DNA from: a virus
Length of the DNA stretch: 64,000 nt
Virus record (IMG/VR): IMGVR_UViG_3300008108_000109
Coordinates: 1-64,000 of that record
Direction: 5' to 3' (one strand)
Each line of letters begins with the position of its first letter. Position 1 is the first letter of the stretch. A program made the position numbers and the translations under genes. The notes under the pieces were generated by a model. It ran no database searches, was not told the origin of the DNA, and saw only the letters and a program-made list of their open reading frames with translations. Positions 19,098 to 29,249 of the stretch are shown piece by piece.

Positions 19098-22000
19098 ATG
19101 CCACAGGAAACTAATTTAAACGTATCTCCATATTTTGATGACTTTGATCCTAATAAGGGGTTTTATAAAGTATTGTTTAAACCTGGATTGCCAATTCAAT
19201 CTAGAGAATTAACATCTTTACAGTCAATTCTGCAAAATCAAATTGAACAACTAGGTACACACCTATTTAAAGAAGGATCTGTTGTAATTCCAGGTCAAAT
19301 TAACTATAATAATACCATTTTTGCTGTAGAAATAGAAAATGATTATCTTGGTGTGCCAATTTCAAGTTATGCTGCAGATTTAGTAAATGTTTATATAAGA
19401 GGTCAAAATTCAAACGTAAAAGCAAAAATTGTTTTTAGCGTAGGTCCAGAGTATTCTCAAAGAGGTTACTATACATTATTTGTAAGTTATGTTTCTACAG
19501 GTATTAATGGAAAAGAAGTTTTTGATGATAACGAAACATTAACACTAGAATCTAACTTATCATCTTCTGTTATAAACTTTCAGTCTGGACAGGGATTTGC
19601 TATAACTGCAGCAACTAATTCGACATCTATAGGTTCTGCAGTATTTTTATCTGAGGGCGTTTATTATTTAAGAGGAACTTTTGTAAAAGTTGATGCTCAG
19701 ACTTTAATTTTAGATGCACACAATCAATTTCCAACTTATAGAGTGGGATTGGAAATTTTTGAAGATATAATTACATCTGGATTCGATTCAAGTTTAACGG
19801 ATAATGCTAAAGGTTTTAATAACTATGCAGCTCCAGGAGCAGATAGATTAAAAATAACAGCAGTTTTAACTAAGAAACCATTAGAATCTGATAAGAATGA
19901 AAATTTCGTTGAATTGTTAGTTGTTAGAGATGGTAACATTCAACATATTGAGGATAAAGTAAAATATAATGAGTTAGCTGAAGAACTTGCGAGAAGAACT
20001 TTTAATGAATCTGGTAATTTTTACGTAAAGCCCTTTACCATTCATGCTAGAGAATCTTTAAATGACCGCAAAGGAAATAATGGTATATTTTTAAAGGGAC
20101 AACTAACTTACAATAATAATGTACCCAGTGATGATTTAGGAACTTATAAAATATCTCCAGGAAAAGCTTTTATTAGAGGTTTTGAAGTAGATTCAAGAAC
20201 AGTTCATTACTTAGATTTTGAAAAAACAAGAACAACTAAAAAACTAGAAGATCAAGCAGTAAATTATTATACTGGACCAACTTTATCATTGAATAGAGTA
20301 ATTGGCGCTCCTAGAATTGGGTTTAGTACATCTTCTATTATTAGTTTGAGAGATTCTAGAATAGGAGTTACATCAACAACCGAATCTGGAAAAGAAATTG
20401 GTATTGCTAGAGTTTATGATTATGCTCTAGAATCTGGATCATATTCTTCTGTTGCTGGTGTACTTAATGAGTGGGATATTTCAATGTATGATATACAAAC
20501 ATACACTGAATTAACTCTAAATGAAGCAATCACACTAACTGCGCCAACTTACATTGAAGGTAAATCTAGTGGCGCTTCTGGGCATTTAAGATTTAATACA
20601 ACAACTGGAATTGTAACCGCCTATGGAACTAAAGGTTCTTTTATCAAAGGAGAAAAATTAATTTTTAATGGAATTGATAGTAATAGAATTATTACAAATC
20701 CAATTGAATATAAAATATCCGATGTAAAATCGCTTTATAGTTCTGTAGGAACTGGTCAAACTTTTAATGGAGATACAAAAGTTTCTACTGTTCTTACCGT
20801 AGGATCCGTCACAATTTCTCCAAAATCTGGAACTGCACCAGGAATTTCAACGGTAACTAACAACCGTATAGATTTTCGCGCAATTGTAAAGACTGGAGAT
20901 CTAGTTGCTTTTACTAATACATTATTAACTAATACTAGCGTAAAAACATATGCAAAAGTATCTAGTATTATTGATCGCAATAATATTACTATTGTTGGCA
21001 TTACTACAGTTACAAATATTAATGATGGTGGTCTCCCAACATCAAGTATTGCCCCAACAGATTTTGAAATCCTTGGTACGTCTTTAAGATCATCAACAGA
21101 TAATACATTATATACACCACTACCAAAGAAATTTATTGCTTCTGTTGACTTAACAAAGTCCAATCTCTCAATTAAAAAGGAATTTAATGTCATCATTACT
21201 GCAAATGCAACTAATACAATTCAAGCAGGAACTGATGAATCCTTTTTACCATTTGACGAAGAAAGATATGTTTTAATTAATTCAACTGGAGGATTTGAAG
21301 AATTAACCGAAGACAAATTTAGATTTTCTAATGGTGGTAAAGAATTAAGAATTTTTGGATTAAATGTTGCAGGGTCTGCAAGACTAATTGCAACAATGAA
21401 GAAGATAAATGTAACAAATAAAGTAAAATCTTTAAATAAAACAAATTCTATAATTGTCAATAAATCCAAATTATCTGCATCTGGTATTGGTTCTACCACT
21501 TTAGATGATGGATTAACATATGGTTCTTATGGTTATGGATTAAGGGTTCAAGATAAAGAAATTTGTTTGTTAGAACCAGATGTAACTAAAGTTTATGCAG
21601 TTTATGAAGCAAATGATACTAACAATCCAACGCTACCAACTATTAGTCTTTTTAACTTAGATGGTCCTACTGGAAAAGTTGATGACTTTATTATTGGTGA
21701 AGAGATAGTTGGTTCTTCTAGTGGGGCAGCAGCAATATATGTAGAAAAAACTGCAACTTCTACTATAGGATTAGTTTACTTAAATGATCTTAGATTTGAA
21801 ATTGGAGAGTCTGTAAGATCAGAAACTAGTGGAATAAGTGGAACTATAAATGATTTTGATCCTGGGGATGAAAATATTATTGATAGATTTAATTTGGATT
21901 CTGGTCAAAGAGAAACTATTTGTGATTATTCTAGATTAGTTAGAAAAGCAAATTCTAAAGATCCAAGAAGAAAATTAAGAATTATATATGAATCAGCATC

Positions 22001-25000
22001 TTACAGTGATTCTACAGAAGGAGATATAACCACTGCATCATCTTATAATCAATTCAACTATTGTGAGTTGCCATTAATAAAAAATAACGATAAACTTACA
22101 GATATTTTAGACATTAGGCCAAGAGTTCGTAGATTTAATTCGGATTCAACAAACTACTCTCCATTTGAATTTTCATCTCGTAGTTTTTCTGATGGTACAA
22201 ACTCTGCAAAAAATATATTAGCTTCTGACGAATCAATTATTCTGACATATTCACATTATCTACCAAGAATTGATAAACTATATCTAAAAATAGATGGAGG
22301 ATTTCAACTAATAAAAGGTGTTCCATCAGAAACACCACTTCCACCGATTCCATTAGAAGATTGTTTAGAAGTTGCAACTATAAACTTACCGCCATATATT
22401 TGTAACACAGAAAACGTACAAATTTCATTAAACAGCTATAAGAGATATCGAATGCAAGATATCTCTCTACTAGAGGATAGGATTAAAAATCTGGAGTATT
22501 ATACTGCATTATCCTTATTGGAATCTAAAACTGAATCTCTATTCATTCCAGATGAAAATGGTTTGACCAGATTTAAGAGTGGAATTTATGTTGACAATTT
22601 TAGTAATACAAAATCGCAGTTAAAATTAGGAAAAGTTACTAATAGTATTGACCCAGAAAATCTTGAATTGAGACCTTCTCACTTCACAACATCTGTTGAC
22701 CTGTTATTGGGATCTAGATCTCTCCTTGGAATTGGTACAACAGCAAGTCCAACTGCAGATTCTGCATTTGTAACTGATATTATTGGTTCAAATATTAGAA
22801 GGACAGGTCAGTTAATAACATTAGATTATGGTGAATATTTGCAATTTGCACAACCATTTGCAACTAGAGTGGAAAATGTAACTCCCTATTTGGTTGTTAC
22901 TTATAGTGGTAATATTGTACTATTCCCATCTTCAGATATTTGGGTAGATCAAGTTAGATTACAACCACTTAGAATAAACGTAGATGATTATACTCAAACA
23001 AGACTTCAATTGGAATATGCTGGGTATGATCAGCAAACTGGTTTAGGTCCAGTTCGTTGGGGGGCATGGCAAGCAACTTGGACTGGATCTAGCACATCAT
23101 CAACCGCAAATACTGTTGTAACATCTACAAGCACACAAAACACTGGAAGTGCTTTAGTAACAACAAACCAGTTGCAAACAACTACTGTTACCACAACTAC
23201 AAGAACTGGAACTGAAAATAGAAGCGGTACTCAACTTAGAGTTTCTGAACAAGTGGAAACTACAAACGAAGGAGACCGAGTTGTAAGTACATCAATTATT
23301 CCATTCATGAGGTCGAGAAACGTTGAATTTACTGGTAGAAAATTTAGACCATATTCAAGACTGTATGGATTTTTTGATGGAACGGATATGAATTCGTTCA
23401 TAATTCCAAAATTAATTGAAATTAGAATGATTAGTGGATCTTTCGCAGTTGGAGAACTTGTAACTGGAACAATGACTACTGGTTCTACAACCGTAACGAC
23501 TGGTTCTACACCAAGAATATCATTCAGAGTTGCAAAATCAAATCATAAGTATGGACCAATAACAAATCCAACAGATGTATATGCTACAAGTCCATATGAT
23601 GAAGATTATATAATACCAGAAAATTATTCTAGCTCTAGTATTATTCTAAATGTAGATACAAGATCGTTAGCAGAAAGTAATCAATCTTTATATTCTGGTT
23701 TTATTAGAACTGGAATGAGATTAAGAAGTGCTTCTGCAGAAGCAGAAGTTATTGATGTCAGATTGTTTAGCGATAACGTTGGAACTGTAATAGGTTCATT
23801 CTTTATACCAGATCCAAATCTACCCTCAAATCCATCATTTGAGGTTGGAACCAAGGTCTTTAGATTGACAACTCAAATATCAAATAGTCAGGTTGGAGGA
23901 CTAACTTCAAGTTCTGGAGAGGAGTCTTACTTTGCATCTGGAACTATCAATAACATGCAAGAGACTATTAGATCTACTAGAAAACCAAGATATGACGTAG
24001 TTGCTACTAGTGAATCAAGACCTGCAGTTGATGTACAATCAACTACTACAGTAACAAACTCCACTACAACTAGTTCGACACCATTACCTCCTCCTCCTCC
24101 ACCACCACCGCCTCCATCAAACCCATCACCAAGACCAGTACCAACTGCTCCTGGTCCAGCACCAGCACCAAGACCAGCACCAGCGCCGCAACCAGCTCCT
24201 CAACCAGCGCCGCAGCCACGACCTCAACCAGCACCTGCACCCCGTCGAGGCGGAAAAGATCCTTTAGCACAATCATTTACAATTACTGATGATGGTGGTG
24301 CATTTATTACTTCAATAGAAATATTCTTTAGGACAAAGGATCCATTACTACCAGTAACAGTACAATTGCGTCCAATGGAAAAAGGAATTCCTTCAGAACA
24401 AATTTATCCATTTGGAGAAGCAATTGTAGAATCTGCAGATATAATTGAAACTTCTGATGCAACTCAACCAACTAAAGTTACTTTCCCAGCACCAGTATAC
24501 TTACATCCAAATACTGATCATGCAGTAGTCCTTCTTTCAAATTCAAATGAATATACTGTATGGATTTCTAGAATGGGTGAAACTGATATTACTACATTAT
24601 TACAACCAGAATCTAGACAGGTTGTTGTTTCAGCACAACCATATCTTGGATCTCTATTTAAATCACAAAATGGTTCAAACTGGTCACCAAGTCAGTACGA
24701 AGATTTGAAATTTAATTTATATTCTGCTGGATTTTTATCCGAATCTGGATCGGTGTCATTCTATAATCCAGAATTAAACACTGGCAATAGGCAAATAGCA
24801 ACTTTAGTAAGAGACCCTCTTGAATTTGATGCTAAAAAAATAATTATTACTACAGACAATATTATTAATACTTCATCGATTGTTGTCGGTAACACTATAA
24901 TCCAACAAAATAATAATGTTCGTGGAGATTATGTTGGTGCGGGTGGATCTGCAAGTGGTTCTTTAACAATTGTAAATTCTGGAATTGGATATACTCCATC

Positions 25001-26744
25001 TAATGGAACTTCATTTACTTTTAATGATGTACCATTAATTTCATTTAGTGGAAATGGAAAGAATGCAACTGCAGATATCACTATAGGTCAAGCGGGTGGT
25101 GTAAATGGAGTTGCTGTTGCAGCAACTATTAGAAATGGTGGATTTGGGTATCAAGTTGGAGATGTATTAACTGTATCATCTATTGGCAATGATTCTCTTG
25201 GCAAAAACCTTCAATTATCACTTTCTAGTATTGTTGGAGTAAATCAATTAATACTTGACAATGTTCAAGGTGATTTTGAGATAAACGCATCTAAACCATT
25301 ACAATATGTAAGTTCAACAACTGGTATTACTACAATACTTAATGCTAGTGGATCAAATTCAATTGTAAGTGATTTTGACCAAGCATCTTTATCTGAAGAT
25401 GGTCTTCATATTAAAGTTAATCATAAAAATCATGGAATGCACTCAACAACCAATGTTGTTAAAATTAGTGGTGTAAAAGGTGATAGTAAACCAACTACAC
25501 TAACTGGAGATTATGGAAACTCTGATTCTGGTCCTATTAGTATTGCAAATACTTCAGGATTTGCAACTTTTGAAAATGTATCGGTTGGAGCAACAAATCC
25601 AGGATATGCGCTTCTTGATAATGAGATTATTTCATATACTGGCGTTCAAAATGGTCAACTCATAGGAATTACAAGATCGGTAGATGGTTCTGGTGCATAT
25701 TCATATCCAACTAGGACTAGCATTCAAAAATATGAAAATAATGGAATTTCTTTAAGAAGAATTAATAGATTGCACTATTTACAAGATGCTTTGGTTGCAA
25801 GACCAATTGAACTTGATAGTTATTATATTAGAATCAATACCGCTGAAAACGGTGTTGATAGAAATAGTGGACTTGGATTCCCTAAACTGTATATTAATTC
25901 ATCGAAGTCAACAGGTGGAGATGCAGTACAAGCAACACAGAATATTCAATATGAAACTGTTAATCCAATAGTTCAAACAATGGCATTACCAGGAACTTCT
26001 ATTAAAGCATCTTTAAAAGGAATTACTGGCACAAGTGTTGATGGTAGCGAAACTTCTTTCTTAGAAACAGAATCTACCCCAATCAATTTGAATGAAAATA
26101 CATACTTACCAGAACCAAGAATTATTGCATCTAGAGTTAATGAATTGCAGCAAACAACTAGTCTTCCTGCAAATAAATCTATGGAGATGACACTTACATT
26201 ATCTACATCTAACTCTAAAATTTCTCCAGTAATTGATTTAGATCGTGTTGGTATCGTACTGACCACAAATAGAGTTGATAATCCAGTAACTGATTACATT
26301 AATGATCCTAGAGTATCTTCATTAATTGATGATCCAAATTCTTTCATATATGCAAACCAACCAATTGAATTGGAAAATGCAGCCACATCTATAAAAGTTA
26401 TATTTGCTGGTTACATTAATACCTATAATGATGTAAGAGTATTTTATGCAATTAGTAATGATCCATCAACTGAGTTTATATATTATCCATTCCCTGGTTA
26501 TGACAACCTAGATGTAAATGGTAACATTATTGACAAAAACCAAAATAGTGGAAGACCTGACAAAAATGTTCCAAAGAGTGATGTTTTATCGGCAGATTCC
26601 TCTAAATTGGAATATAAAGAATATGAATTTAGTATTGATAGTTTACCAGAGTTTAGATACTTTACAATTAAAATTATTGGATCATCTACAAATCAAGCAT
26701 ATCCACCAAGAATCAAAGATCTGAGAGTTCTTGCTTTAGCATAA
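19098..26744 (+). CDS. Giant DUF4815-type virion structural protein, 2548 aa
   Basis: The N-terminus (PYFDDFDPNKGFYKVLFKPG, IQSRELTSLQSILQNQIEQLG, about residue 10-55) matches what I know as DUF4815 of large phage tail proteins. This start is shared by tail-periphery proteins of T4-like cyanophages, which lack clear gp9-gp12. Later parts include a Thr-rich segment (about residue 1340-1390) and a long proline-rich linker (about residue 1663-1716; nine consecutive prolines, then PAP and PQP repeats). After the linker comes a conserved block (KDPLAQSFTITDDGGAFITS) found in many phage tip proteins. The C-terminal half carries GxGY repeats (near 24979 and 25135) and an NHGMHS motif (near 25431). 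It is probably a peripheral baseplate or fibre protein; the exact T4 counterpart is unknown. Confidence 0.8.
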   Translation: MPQETNLNVSPYFDDFDPNKGFYKVLFKPGLPIQSRELTSLQSILQNQIEQLGTHLFKEGSVVIPGQINYNNTIFAVEIENDYLGVPISSYAADLVNVYIRGQNSNVKAKIVFSVGPEYSQRGYYTLFVSYVSTGINGKEVFDDNETLTLESNLSSSVINFQSGQGFAITAATNSTSIGSAVFLSEGVYYLRGTFVKVDAQTLILDAHNQFPTYRVGLEIFEDIITSGFDSSLTDNAKGFNNYAAPGADRLKITAVLTKKPLESDKNENFVELLVVRDGNIQHIEDKVKYNELAEELARRTFNESGNFYVKPFTIHARESLNDRKGNNGIFLKGQLTYNNNVPSDDLGTYKISPGKAFIRGFEVDSRTVHYLDFEKTRTTKKLEDQAVNYYTGPTLSLNRVIGAPRIGFSTSSIISLRDSRIGVTSTTESGKEIGIARVYDYALESGSYSSVAGVLNEWDISMYDIQTYTELTLNEAITLTAPTYIEGKSSGASGHLRFNTTTGIVTAYGTKGSFIKGEKLIFNGIDSNRIITNPIEYKISDVKSLYSSVGTGQTFNGDTKVSTVLTVGSVTISPKSGTAPGISTVTNNRIDFRAIVKTGDLVAFTNTLLTNTSVKTYAKVSSIIDRNNITIVGITTVTNINDGGLPTSSIAPTDFEILGTSLRSSTDNTLYTPLPKKFIASVDLTKSNLSIKKEFNVIITANATNTIQAGTDESFLPFDEERYVLINSTGGFEELTEDKFRFSNGGKELRIFGLNVAGSARLIATMKKINVTNKVKSLNKTNSIIVNKSKLSASGIGSTTLDDGLTYGSYGYGLRVQDKEICLLEPDVTKVYAVYEANDTNNPTLPTISLFNLDGPTGKVDDFIIGEEIVGSSSGAAAIYVEKTATSTIGLVYLNDLRFEIGESVRSETSGISGTINDFDPGDENIIDRFNLDSGQRETICDYSRLVRKANSKDPRRKLRIIYESASYSDSTEGDITTASSYNQFNYCELPLIKNNDKLTDILDIRPRVRRFNSDSTNYSPFEFSSRSFSDGTNSAKNILASDESIILTYSHYLPRIDKLYLKIDGGFQLIKGVPSETPLPPIPLEDCLEVATINLPPYICNTENVQISLNSYKRYRMQDISLLEDRIKNLEYYTALSLLESKTESLFIPDENGLTRFKSGIYVDNFSNTKSQLKLGKVTNSIDPENLELRPSHFTTSVDLLLGSRSLLGIGTTASPTADSAFVTDIIGSNIRRTGQLITLDYGEYLQFAQPFATRVENVTPYLVVTYSGNIVLFPSSDIWVDQVRLQPLRINVDDYTQTRLQLEYAGYDQQTGLGPVRWGAWQATWTGSSTSSTANTVVTSTSTQNTGSALVTTNQLQTTTVTTTTRTGTENRSGTQLRVSEQVETTNEGDRVVSTSIIPFMRSRNVEFTGRKFRPYSRLYGFFDGTDMNSFIIPKLIEIRMISGSFAVGELVTGTMTTGSTTVTTGSTPRISFRVAKSNHKYGPITNPTDVYATSPYDEDYIIPENYSSSSIILNVDTRSLAESNQSLYSGFIRTGMRLRSASAEAEVIDVRLFSDNVGTVIGSFFIPDPNLPSNPSFEVGTKVFRLTTQISNSQVGGLTSSSGEESYFASGTINNMQETIRSTRKPRYDVVATSESRPAVDVQSTTTVTNSTTTSSTPLPPPPPPPPPPSNPSPRPVPTAPGPAPAPRPAPAPQPAPQPAPQPRPQPAPAPRRGGKDPLAQSFTITDDGGAFITSIEIFFRTKDPLLPVTVQLRPMEKGIPSEQIYPFGEAIVESADIIETSDATQPTKVTFPAPVYLHPNTDHAVVLLSNSNEYTVWISRMGETDITTLLQPESRQVVVSAQPYLGSLFKSQNGSNWSPSQYEDLKFNLYSAGFLSESGSVSFYNPELNTGNRQIATLVRDPLEFDAKKIIITTDNIINTSSIVVGNTIIQQNNNVRGDYVGAGGSASGSLTIVNSGIGYTPSNGTSFTFNDVPLISFSGNGKNATADITIGQAGGVNGVAVAATIRNGGFGYQVGDVLTVSSIGNDSLGKNLQLSLSSIVGVNQLILDNVQGDFEINASKPLQYVSSTTGITTILNASGSNSIVSDFDQASLSEDGLHIKVNHKNHGMHSTTNVVKISGVKGDSKPTTLTGDYGNSDSGPISIANTSGFATFENVSVGATNPGYALLDNEIISYTGVQNGQLIGITRSVDGSGAYSYPTRTSIQKYENNGISLRRINRLHYLQDALVARPIELDSYYIRINTAENGVDRNSGLGFPKLYINSSKSTGGDAVQATQNIQYETVNPIVQTMALPGTSIKASLKGITGTSVDGSETSFLETESTPINLNENTYLPEPRIIASRVNELQQTTSLPANKSMEMTLTLSTSNSKISPVIDLDRVGIVLTTNRVDNPVTDYINDPRVSSLIDDPNSFIYANQPIELENAATSIKVIFAGYINTYNDVRVFYAISNDPSTEFIYYPFPGYDNLDVNGNIIDKNQNSGRPDKNVPKSDVLSADSSKLEYKEYEFSIDSLPEFRYFTIKIIGSSTNQAYPPRIKDLRVLALA

Positions 26745-26745
26745 A

Positions 26746-26979
26746 ATGAATAAAGATTACCACATAAAGGTCGATGGTCACTCAAATTTAGTTAGAGATA
26801 ATCGCAGTAATGCGATTATCAACACTGACAAAAAAGCATACGATACTTATAAATCATTAAAAACTTCAAAAATTTTAGATAAAAAGAGAATAGATCAAAT
26901 TGAATCAGATCTATTCTCTCTAAAAAATGATATTGGAGAAATTAAAGATTTATTGAAAGAAGTATTAAAGAACCAGTAG
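26746..26979 (+). CDS. Small coiled-coil protein, 77 aa
   Basis: The ATG is one base after the stop of the DUF4815 gene. The N-terminal 25 residues (NLVRDNRSNAIINTD) form a motif I recognise from small proteins of this place in T4-like cyanophages. Residues about 43-77 (DKKRIDQIESDLFSLKNDIG, EIKDLLKEVL) show heptad spacing of a short coiled coil. A perfect 10-bp hairpin lies inside the coding sequence. The function is unknown; position before gp13 suggests a neck or tail accessory role. Confidence 0.65.
   Translation: MNKDYHIKVDGHSNLVRDNRSNAIINTDKKAYDTYKSLKTSKILDKKRIDQIESDLFSLKNDIGEIKDLLKEVLKNQ
26797..26820 (+). other. Perfect 10-bp stem with GTAA tetraloop inside a coding region
   Basis: GATAATCGCA and TGCGATTATC are exact reverse complements separated by GTAA. 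In RNA this gives a 10-bp stem closed by a GNRA-class loop. No T-run follows, so it is not a terminator. It lies in the 77-aa coiled-coil gene just before gp13. Confidence 0.6.
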
Positions 26980-26988
26980 GTATTAAAA

Positions 26989-27828
26989 ATGGCGCAACCA
27001 GCATCCAGACAACAACTAATAGATTATTGTAAAAGAAAACTTGGTTATCCTGTTCTTGAAATAAACGTTGCTGATGAACAAATTGAAGACCTTGTAGATG
27101 ATGCCCTGCAGATGTTTAATGAGCGCCATTTTGATGGTGTCACTCAAACTTATTTGAAGTATCAAGTAACACAAGCAGATATTGACAGGGGAAGAGCAAA
27201 ACCTGGGGGTGTTGGAGTTGCTACAACAACAGCAACTACAAATATTGTAGGAACAGCAACTACATTCACATATTTTGAATCTAGCAATTATATTCAAATA
27301 CCTTCACATATTATAGGTGTAAATAAAGTACTCACTTTTGAGGGGTCAAATTCAATATCTAGTGGAATGTTTAGTATTAAGTATCAATTATTTTTAAATG
27401 ACATTTACTACTGGGGATCTGTAGAACTTTTAACATATTCTATGGTTAAAAGATATTTGGAAGATATTGATTTTCTTTTAACAACTCAAAAACAAATTAG
27501 ATTCAATCAAAGACAAGATAGACTTTATCTTGATATAGATTGGTCTTCATTATCACCTGGTCAATATTTAGTGATTGATTGCTATCGTCTTCTAGATCCA
27601 GCAGAATCACCAAGAATTTGGAATGATTCATTTTTAAAACCTTATTTAACAGCTTTAATTAAAAAGCAGTGGGGTCAAAATTTAATTAAATTCCAAGGAG
27701 TTAAACTTCCTGGAGGTGTTGAATTAAATGGAAGACAAATTTATGATGATGGTGAAAAGGAATTAAATGAAATTATTGGTAAGATGTCATCTACTTATGA
27801 ACTCCCACCACTAGACATGATAGGATAA
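26989..27828 (+). CDS. 13: Neck protein gp13
   Basis: 279 residues compared with 309 in T4. The N-terminus (SRQQLIDYCKRKLGYPVLEINVADEQIEDLVDDALQMF, about residue 6-43) and the SPRIWNDSFLKPYLTALIKKQWGQNLIKFQG block (about residue 208-240) are characteristic of T4-like gp13. With gp14 it forms the neck that closes the filled head and joins it to the tail. It is preceded by a small coiled-coil gene and followed after 4 bases by gp14. Confidence 0.9.
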   Translation: MAQPASRQQLIDYCKRKLGYPVLEINVADEQIEDLVDDALQMFNERHFDGVTQTYLKYQVTQADIDRGRAKPGGVGVATTTATTNIVGTATTFTYFESSNYIQIPSHIIGVNKVLTFEGSNSISSGMFSIKYQLFLNDIYYWGSVELLTYSMVKRYLEDIDFLLTTQKQIRFNQRQDRLYLDIDWSSLSPGQYLVIDCYRLLDPAESPRIWNDSFLKPYLTALIKKQWGQNLIKFQGVKLPGGVELNGRQIYDDGEKELNEIIGKMSSTYELPPLDMIG

Positions 27829-27832
27829 TAAT

Positions 27833-29233
27833 ATGGTATTAAACCCTTTCTTTTTACATGGATCTTCTGGGGAACAAAATTTAATCCAAGATTTAGTAAA
27901 CGAACATTTAAAAATGTTTGGTGTTGAAATTTATTATATTCCTAGAATATTTGTAAACGAAAAAACTATAATGGAAGAGGTGACCAGATCTTCTTTTAGG
28001 GATGCCATACCAATAGAAGCATATGTTGACACATATGATGGGTATAGTGGTGCAGGGACATTGCTATCTAAGTTTGGAGTTCAGGAGTTAGATGATTTAA
28101 CTTTAGTAATATCTCAAGAGAGATATGAAACTGCGGTTAGACCTTTTATAGAAACAAGAGATAAAACAAAATTAACGAGTAGACCGAAAGAAGGAGATTT
28201 AATATATTTTCCCTTAGGAGATAGATTATTTGAAATTAAATATGTTGAACATGAAAAACCATTTTATCAACTTCAAAAGAATTATGTTTACGAATTAAGA
28301 TGTGAACTATATGCATACAATGATGATGATGTTGATACTGGAATTCTAGAAATAGACGATAATTTAAAAGAAGAGGGTTACATCCAAACCTTCAATATGG
28401 TTGGACTTGGATCTACAGCAACTGCTATTACAAGCCTTAGAGATGGGTCTGTAAGAAGAATCATAGTATCCAGAAGAGGATCTGGATACACATCAATACC
28501 AAGAGTTGCAATTACTTCAGCTCCATCTGGAGGTCAAACTGCAGTTGGTATAGCATCAATGATTAAGGGTATTGTTGATTTTTGTGATACAAGTCCAGAT
28601 ACATCTAGGGTTCAAGCAGTAAATGTTTCTAACCCTGGATATGGATACACCATCGCACCAAGAGTAACATTTATTGGTGGTGGTGGAAGTGGAGCATATG
28701 CTACCGCAAGTATATCATCTAGAGCAGTTGGTATTATTACTGTTACTAGCGGTGGTAGTGGATATATTGGAATACCAACAGTAACTTTTGTAAAGTCTGG
28801 TATAGGAAGCACAACAATTAATGCTGTTGGTAAAGCTGTTGTGTCTACTGCTGGAAGTGTTACCGCTATTATACTTGAAGATGCTGGTGGATACTATGAA
28901 GATACTCCACAAATTATTATTGCAGGACCTCAACAAACTGTTGGATATGGAACTTATTTGTTTAATGAGGTTGTTATAGGTGCTGCAAGTAGTTCAAGAG
29001 GAAAGGTAAAATCTTGGGATTCTGTCAACCAAGAATTAAAACTTGGAAATATATTAGGTGATTTTATTCAGGGTGAAGCACTGATTGGACAATCTAGTGG
29101 AGCTGCTTACGCAATTACACTTCTAAATAAACATGATATTCCCGAAGATACATTTGCTCAAAATCAGACAATTCAGATAGAAGCAGATAACATCATAGAT
29201 TTCAGCGAAACAAATCCATTTGGGATTCCCTAA
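27833..29233 (+). CDS. 14: Neck protein gp14, with inserted repeat domain
   Basis: 466 residues against about 256 in T4 gp14. The first 180 residues are typical (MEEVTRSSFRDAIPIEAYVDTYDGYSG, LIYFPLGDRLFEIKYVEHEKPFYQ). About residues 185-365 are an insertion of at least four GxGY-type repeats (RGSGYTSIP, NPGYGYTIAP, SGGSGYIGIP, DAGGYYEDTP) with Gly-rich linkers. The C-terminus returns to gp14-like sequence and ends SETNPFGIP. The insert may decorate the neck surface; that is inference. It follows gp13 closely, and gp15 comes after 16 bases with an AAAGGAG ribosome binding site. Confidence 0.9.
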   Translation: MVLNPFFLHGSSGEQNLIQDLVNEHLKMFGVEIYYIPRIFVNEKTIMEEVTRSSFRDAIPIEAYVDTYDGYSGAGTLLSKFGVQELDDLTLVISQERYETAVRPFIETRDKTKLTSRPKEGDLIYFPLGDRLFEIKYVEHEKPFYQLQKNYVYELRCELYAYNDDDVDTGILEIDDNLKEEGYIQTFNMVGLGSTATAITSLRDGSVRRIIVSRRGSGYTSIPRVAITSAPSGGQTAVGIASMIKGIVDFCDTSPDTSRVQAVNVSNPGYGYTIAPRVTFIGGGGSGAYATASISSRAVGIITVTSGGSGYIGIPTVTFVKSGIGSTTINAVGKAVVSTAGSVTAIILEDAGGYYEDTPQIIIAGPQQTVGYGTYLFNEVVIGAASSSRGKVKSWDSVNQELKLGNILGDFIQGEALIGQSSGAAYAITLLNKHDIPEDTFAQNQTIQIEADNIIDFSETNPFGIP

Positions 29234-29249
29234 AGGAGAACTATAAACA

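Noticed and set aside
20756-21196. 146-codon minus-strand frame inside the DUF4815 gene
   Set aside because: It is antisense to a continuous coding sequence; hydrophobic composition arises from the complement of Asn/Thr/Ile codons.
24087-24255. C-rich repeat block as a CRISPR or intergenic repeat array
   Set aside because: It is in frame with the DUF4815 protein and encodes a proline-rich linker.
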